A stretch of DNA of 10,430 bases from contig CANETR010000028.1 of the NCBI GenBank assembly GCA_947441325.1, positions 1-10,430 of the forward strand. Direction: 5' to 3'. The notes under the pieces are model-generated. The model was not told the origin of the DNA, made no database searches, and saw only the letters and a list, made by a program, of their open reading frames with translations. Each line of letters begins with the position of its first letter. The stretch's first letter is position 1. Both the position numbers and the translations under genes were made by a program. The stretch is from Saprospiraceae bacterium. Lineage in GTDB: Bacteria; Bacteroidota; Bacteroidia; Chitinophagales; Saprospiraceae. Positions 6,769-10,430 of the stretch are shown here, in pieces.

Positions 6769-8412
6769 TCAGCTTTGAAATGCCTTGTTTTTCTTTGTTA
6801 ACCTTAAGCAGCCGCTGCTACAGTCTTTTGATAATCGTTTCATGTCTTCGTGGCCTATCAGCGCTAAGCTGCCGCCTTCATGAATACGTTCATCCTGTAT
6901 GTGCAAAATATTTTCCATGAATGTATGGTCTAAAAAATTAGCATTTTTTGCATTGACAAAAACTTTCGCATTGGAAGGCAAAGAACTAAGCTTCCGTTCA
7001 AATGAAATCCAATTGCTGAAAGTACAGGCCCCCTCTATGTTAATATAGTAGTCTTTATCCTTTAATTCAATATTTACAGGAGCCTTGAATAAATACTTTA
7101 GCTTTTGACCATTGAAAAGAGCTATTACTATTTCGAGTAAAATGCCTGCAAAAATACCAATTAGTAAATCTGTAAATAAGGTAACCAATATTGTTGATAC
7201 AAAAACCAAAAGCTGGTCTTTTCCGGTCTCAAAAGCATGGAAAAATGTTTTGGGTGAAGCCAGGCGATATCCTACAAAAATTAGCATGGCAGCCAATGCA
7301 GCAATTGGAACTAACTTGATGACGGGTACAAGCAAGACTACAAATATTAATAGGAAAATGCTATGGAAGAAATTAGCCCACTGTGTTTTTCCTCCATTGT
7401 TGATATTGGCAGAACTCCTGGCAACTTCTGATATCATGGGAAGGCCACCTAAGAGACCAGAAATTATATTGCCTAAGCCAACGCCAATTAGATCCTTGTT
7501 TAGCCTTGCTTTGCGTTTCCATGGGTCGAGCAGATCAATCGCTTTACCTGTGAGGACCGATTCTAAAGACCCAATTACGGTAAAAAGAAAAAGATAACTA
7601 AGTGCTGTATATAGGGTTTCTGAACCAAATCCGGCAAAATTGACATTGTTGAAACTTAGTTCAAATGTACCTGGGTTCACAAGTGGTTTTAGATTTGCAA
7701 TCTCCGGATTGCTAAGATTGAAAATTTGTCCCATCGCAACTCCTGCAATTAATACGATGAGCGGTGCTGGTATAGCCTTAAGATACTTATTTTTAAGCAA
7801 TGGCATGCCAAACAGAATAATTAAACTTATCAAGCCGATCAGCATTATGCTAAAGTTCAAGTTCATTAAGCTCTGAGGAATCATTTCAAGAAGTTCCAAT
7901 GGCTCCTTTCCTGCCAATTCACTTGGAGCTATGCCTAAGGCAAAGTGAATTTGTTTCGACATGATGATAATGCCTATTGCTGCCAGCATGCCGTGAACAG
8001 CCGAAAGCGGAAAGAAATTTGCAAGTGAGGCCACTTTGAGTAATCCAAAAATTACTTGCAAAATTCCTGCAATAACTACAATTCCCAAAGTGAGTTGCCA
8101 ACCCAAGCTTGCATCGCCTTTTCCGAGGGCTTCTACAGAACCGGCTACAATAACAATGAGACCTGCTGCAGGACCTTTAATTGTTAATGCCGAGCCAGCA
8201 AAAAATGCCACGACCAAACCACCTACAATAGCGGTCAAAACGCCCATTATTGGAGGGAAACCTGAAGCGCCCGCAATTCCTAAACTCAAGGGAAGCGCAA
8301 TTAGTGATACTAAAAAACCTGATAATGCATCGGCTCTCCAATTTTGAAGGAGACCGGCAAAGCCCTCTTTTGGGGCATTATTATTTTGCATGTTTTTCCC
8401 GATTAAATGCAT
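6769..8412 (-). CDS. SulP-family anion (probable bicarbonate) transporter with STAS domain
   Basis: The product has 547 residues. The transmembrane SulP domain covers about 25-435 and opens with the classic segment SGFLVSLIALPLSLGIAGAS (31-50) and GFPPIMGVLTAIVGG (51-65). Later landmarks are TIKGPAAG (77-84), GSLESVLTGKAID (281-293) and NIISGLLGGLPMISEVARSS (315-334). A C-terminal cytoplasmic STAS domain of about 90 residues follows (about 445-535, with FVNAKNANFLDHTFMENIL). SulP proteins carry sulfate, bicarbonate or other anions. BicA-like Na+/HCO3- transport is inferred from the adjacent dabAB and sbtA; sulfate cannot be excluded from sequence alone. Two starts are possible: 8412 (MHLIGKN) or the in-frame ATG at 8391 (MQNNNAPKEG). 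The latter is preceded by the A-rich GGGAAAAAC favoured by Bacteroidetes ribosomes and may well be the true one. Confidence 0.88.
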   Translation of the reverse strand: MHLIGKNMQNNNAPKEGFAGLLQNWRADALSGFLVSLIALPLSLGIAGASGFPPIMGVLTAIVGGLVVAFFAGSALTIKGPAAGLIVIVAGSVEALGKGDASLGWQLTLGIVVIAGILQVIFGLLKVASLANFFPLSAVHGMLAAIGIIIMSKQIHFALGIAPSELAGKEPLELLEMIPQSLMNLNFSIMLIGLISLIILFGMPLLKNKYLKAIPAPLIVLIAGVAMGQIFNLSNPEIANLKPLVNPGTFELSFNNVNFAGFGSETLYTALSYLFLFTVIGSLESVLTGKAIDLLDPWKRKARLNKDLIGVGLGNIISGLLGGLPMISEVARSSANINNGGKTQWANFFHSIFLLIFVVLLVPVIKLVPIAALAAMLIFVGYRLASPKTFFHAFETGKDQLLVFVSTILVTLFTDLLIGIFAGILLEIVIALFNGQKLKYLFKAPVNIELKDKDYYINIEGACTFSNWISFERKLSSLPSNAKVFVNAKNANFLDHTFMENILHIQDERIHEGGSLALIGHEDMKRLSKDCSSGCLRLTKKNKAFQS

Positions 8413-8419
8413 GAATAGT

Positions 8420-8442
8420 TCAATTTGTATTGCACAAATTGA
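8420..8442. promoter_or_regulatory. Perfect 9-bp inverted repeat overlapping the sulP promoter
   Basis: Arms TCAATTTGT (8420-8428) and ACAAATTGA (8434-8442) are exact inverted repeats around the spacer ATTGC. The minus-strand read of the right arm contains TCAATTTG, a one-mismatch -7 box, followed by TGCAAT. A TTG (complement of CAA at 8465-8467) lies 22 nt upstream of it, within the -33 spacing range. The dyad is 8 bp before the 8412 start codon. It could be an operator that blocks or recruits polymerase at sulP, or a hairpin at the start of the transcript. It also contains T-N11-A (T8425 to A8437). Confidence 0.5.
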
Positions 8443-8465
8443 TTTGATAGCTGGCGTTGAATGCC

Positions 8466-8488
8466 AAAAATGACCAAGCTAATTGGTC
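8466..8488 (-). terminator. Candidate intrinsic terminator after the small secreted-protein gene
   Basis: On the minus strand GACCAA and TTGGTC form a 6-bp stem with loop TTAGC, followed directly by ATTTTT. The stem begins inside the TAG stop codon of the upstream gene (8488-8490). This would separate that gene from sulP. The stem is short, so termination may be partial; the same bases overlap the proposed sulP -33 element. Confidence 0.45.
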
Positions 8489-8922
8489 TAATGCAAATTG
8501 ATAATCAGGTCGTAAAATACCAGCTTGTGGTATAGTACAAACAAAGAAGTGCCGATATAATCTTTCGGTTGAAAGATAGATAATTCAGCAGGATTGACAT
8601 GTGGGTAATAAAAATAGGAGCAGTTGCAGCGTGAGTATACTGCATAATAATCTAAGTAATCAAATCCAGTAAAAAGCGCATTGGATTCTCCTTCAGCTCC
8701 TGAAAATTCAAAGGAATTTTCATTATGTTTCCTATTATTGTTTTCTTCCGATTTTTCACTTTCGGCTTTTGATTCCTCATCAAGGAAATTTAATTCTGAG
8801 GTTTCTTTGTTGTCTGTATTCAGAAAAAATACCTCGGCAAATGCAGAACTGCTCAGTACAAGCGAAAGCAGTACTGACCATAAGATGCGTAATTTTGCAG
8901 AAATCGAAGTAGTAATCATCAT
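8488..8922 (-). CDS. Small exported protein of unknown function
   Basis: I do not recognise this 144-residue protein. A Sec signal peptide is clear: MMITTSISAKLR, a hydrophobic core (about 13-23) and an A-F-A cleavage site after residue 29, giving an exported mature protein of about 115 residues. No lipobox cysteine follows. Residues 37-75 are polar and low-complexity, rich in E, N, S and K, and likely disordered. The rest is aromatic, with a CNC pair (C99, C101) in SRCNCSYFYYPHVNP and a hydrophobic C-terminal segment (LFVLYHKLVFYDLIINLH). It has its own promoter (TTG-N18-TAATTTTG) and a hairpin at its stop, so it looks like a single-gene unit rather than part of sulP-dabAB. The start may be either of the first two ATG codons. 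Reality of the gene rests on the signal peptide and promoter; function is unknown. Confidence 0.68.
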   Translation of the reverse strand: MMITTSISAKLRILWSVLLSLVLSSSAFAEVFFLNTDNKETSELNFLDEESKAESEKSEENNNRKHNENSFEFSGAEGESNALFTGFDYLDYYAVYSRCNCSYFYYPHVNPAELSIFQPKDYIGTSLFVLYHKLVFYDLIINLH

Positions 8923-8941
8923 GTTTAAAATAAAGACAGTG

Positions 8942-8970
8942 CAAAATTAAGATTATGTATTCAGATTCAA
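8942..8970 (-). promoter_or_regulatory. Complete Bacteroidetes promoter of the small secreted-protein gene
   Basis: On the minus strand TTG (complement of 8968-8970) is followed after 18 nt by TAATTTTG (8942-8949), matching both the -33 and -7 elements of the Bacteroidetes consensus. Transcription would start near 8936, about 13 nt before the ATG at 8922. It is the best complete promoter in the window. Confidence 0.6.
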
Positions 8971-9063
8971 ATTATTTTAATGTTTTAATTGTATAAATAA
9001 TTAAAATTTTGAGAATAAATAGAATATATTATAATGCTGTCATTTGTTTTATCTGAAAAAATA

Positions 9064-9104
9064 ATTCAGTAAAAGCTGAATGCATTTGAGATTTGTTAAT
9101 TTTG
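9064..9104 (+). promoter_or_regulatory. hutH promoter: -7 box with an inverted repeat at the -33 region
   Basis: TAATTTTG at 9097-9104 is a perfect TAnnTTTG and places the transcript start near 9110, about 28 nt before the hutH ATG. Upstream, ATTCAG (9064-9069) and CTGAAT (9076-9081) are perfect 6-bp inverted repeats with a 6-nt spacer. Their right arm supplies CTG at the place where TTG is expected (18 nt from the -7 box), so a protein bound here would cover the -33 element. A further exact 10-bp palindrome, TTAGATCTAA (9117-9126), lies in the leader. The rest of the 8923-9137 gap holds only the divergent promoter described separately. Confidence 0.5.
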
Positions 9105-9137
9105 CATCTTTAACCATTAGATCTAACAAAACGATAT

Positions 9138-10430
9138 ATGTATAGTATTGGTCTTGACCATTTAAATATTGATGGCCTTAAAGAAATTTTAAAAAGTAAA
9201 GATTTTATACAACTTTCAGATGACGCTAAAGGGAAAGTTGAAGAATGTTACAACTATTTACAGGCTAAAGTAGCTGCATCAGACAGTAGCTTTTATGGAA
9301 TTAACACAGGTTTTGGATCGCTATGTGATGTTAAAATAGAAAATGAAGCACTTGAAGCCCTTCAGCGTAATCTCGTAAAATCACATGCCTTTGGTATAGG
9401 AGACACGGTGCCACCAGAACTGGTAAAAATTATGCTCTTGCTTAAAATTAAGAATTTGTCTTACGGATACTCTGGCATCAGCCCAATTAGTTTGCAACGT
9501 CTAACAGATTTTTATAATGCGGATTTATTTCCTGTGATTTTTCAACTGGGCTCTCTTGGGGCATCAGGCGATTTGGCACCTTTGGCACATTTAAGTCTTC
9601 CGCTAATAGGAGAGGGTGAGCTTTGGGAAAAAGGAATAAGAAGACCAACTCAAGAAGTATTGAAGGAAAAGGATTGGGAGCCTTTGCGCTTACAGATGAA
9701 AGAAGGACTTGCCTTACTAAATGGCACCCAATTTTCATTGGCTTATGGTGTTTGGGCAATAATTGAATCGGAACGCCTTTCAGCACTTGCCGACTTGATT
9801 GCTGCCATGTCAGCCGATGCCTTCGCTTGCGTAATGTCTCCCTTCGACGAGCGTTTGCATCTTATTCGTCCGCATGCGGGCCAGCTCAAAACGGCTGAAA
9901 ATATCAGAAAACTACTCAAGGATAGTGTATTGGCCAAACAACCCAAAAATGTGGTGCAGGATCCCTATTCTTTCCGCTGCGTTCCTCAGGTTCATGGGGC
10001 TTCAAAAGATAGTATCAATTATGTAAAATCTGTATTGGAAACGGAAATAAACAGTGTAACCGATAACCCAAATATCTTCCCAGATAGCGATGCTATTTTA
10101 TCCGGTGGAAATTTTCACGCACAGGTCCTTGCCTTGCCGCTCGATTTTCTGGCAATGGCACTTGCTGAATTGGGCAGTATTTCCGAAAGAAGACTCTATC
10201 AACTCATAGGTGGACATCGTGGATTGCCTGCTTTCCTGACAAAAAATTCGGGACTCAACTCAGGCTTGATGATTGGACAATATACCGCTGCATCCATCGT
10301 AAGTCAAAACAAACAATTGTGCACTCCGGCCTCTGTCGATTCAATTGTTTCCTGCAATGGCCAGGAAGATCACGTGAGCATGGCAGCCAATGCCGGAACA
10401 AAGCTATATAGAGTAGTAGAAAATCTGGAG
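9138..10430 (+). CDS. hutH: Histidine ammonia-lyase, N-terminal 431 residues (runs off the right edge)
   Basis: HutH deaminates L-histidine to trans-urocanate, the first step of histidine degradation, in the cytoplasm as a tetramer. The frame is open to the last base; about 70 residues of a typical 500 are missing. The Ala142-Ser143-Gly144 triplet that cyclises to the MIO electrophile is in GSLGASGDLAPLAHL. Y53 (FYGINTGFG), H83 (KSHAFGIG) and N195 (LLNGTQFS) are at the same numbers as in the Pseudomonas putida enzyme. Further matches are QDPYSFRCVPQVHG (274-287), GGNFHAQ (323-329) and the histidine-type GQEDHVSM (408-415), whose glutamate argues against phenylalanine ammonia-lyase. The start ATG at 9138 gives the normal N-terminus. 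It is divergent from the small secreted-protein gene; no other hut gene is visible in the window and no link to carbon uptake is apparent. Confidence 0.96.
   Translation, partial: MYSIGLDHLNIDGLKEILKSKDFIQLSDDAKGKVEECYNYLQAKVAASDSSFYGINTGFGSLCDVKIENEALEALQRNLVKSHAFGIGDTVPPELVKIMLLLKIKNLSYGYSGISPISLQRLTDFYNADLFPVIFQLGSLGASGDLAPLAHLSLPLIGEGELWEKGIRRPTQEVLKEKDWEPLRLQMKEGLALLNGTQFSLAYGVWAIIESERLSALADLIAAMSADAFACVMSPFDERLHLIRPHAGQLKTAENIRKLLKDSVLAKQPKNVVQDPYSFRCVPQVHGASKDSINYVKSVLETEINSVTDNPNIFPDSDAILSGGNFHAQVLALPLDFLAMALAELGSISERRLYQLIGGHRGLPAFLTKNSGLNSGLMIGQYTAASIVSQNKQLCTPASVDSIVSCNGQEDHVSMAANAGTKLYRVVENLE

Noticed and set aside
7112..7597. Long plus-strand reading frame opposite sulP (161 codons), and a similar one at 8036-8347
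   Set aside because: They lie fully antisense to a well-conserved SulP gene, and their proteins are low-information shadows rich in K, P, S and T with no promoter or domain.
9487..9946. Minus-strand reading frames opposite hutH
   Set aside because: hutH is certain here (MIO triplet and conserved active-site residues in frame), so these are shadows.
9138..10430. Phenylalanine or tyrosine ammonia-lyase instead of histidine ammonia-lyase
   Set aside because: The GASGDLAPLAHL core, H83, and the glutamate in GQEDHVSM are those of histidine ammonia-lyase.

Overview
The window is AT-rich and reads as a member of the Bacteroidetes (Bacteroidota). The taxonomic clue is direct: upstream of five of the eight genes there is a perfect match to the Bacteroidetes -7 promoter box TAnnTTTG, a sixth has a one-mismatch match, and no start codon is preceded by a convincing Shine-Dalgarno sequence. 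There is no tRNA, rRNA, CRISPR array, transposase or phage gene.

Layout. At 1-195 (minus) lies the N-terminal piece of an ABC-F type ATPase that runs off the left edge. 325-1293 (minus) is an SbtA-family sodium-dependent bicarbonate transporter, divergent from a LysR-type regulator at 1390-2295 (plus). Facing the regulator from the right, and ending only 10 bp from it, is a minus-strand set in transcription order: a SulP anion transporter with a C-terminal STAS domain (8412-6769), dabA (6685-4187; DUF2309, carbonic-anhydrase-like) and dabB (4183-2306; NuoL-like proton channel). Upstream of sulP on the same strand is a small unrecognised secreted protein (8922-8488). Divergent from it, at 9138 and running off the right edge, is histidine ammonia-lyase (hutH).

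The core of the window (325-8412) is best read as a dissolved-inorganic-carbon uptake island. Three unrelated systems lie side by side: an SbtA-type Na+/HCO3- symporter, a SulP (BicA-like) anion transporter, and the DabAB complex, thought to use membrane energy to drive one-way CO2 hydration. A LysR-type regulator is the obvious candidate controller. No Rubisco, carboxysome gene, free carbonic anhydrase or SbtB is present, so in a presumably heterotrophic host the bicarbonate would feed anaplerotic and biosynthetic carboxylases (inference). Dyad-symmetric sequences overlap the -7 boxes of sbtA, dabA and sulP, which suggests shared control. A strong minus-strand terminator hairpin for the dab transcript lies inside the 3' end of the regulator gene.
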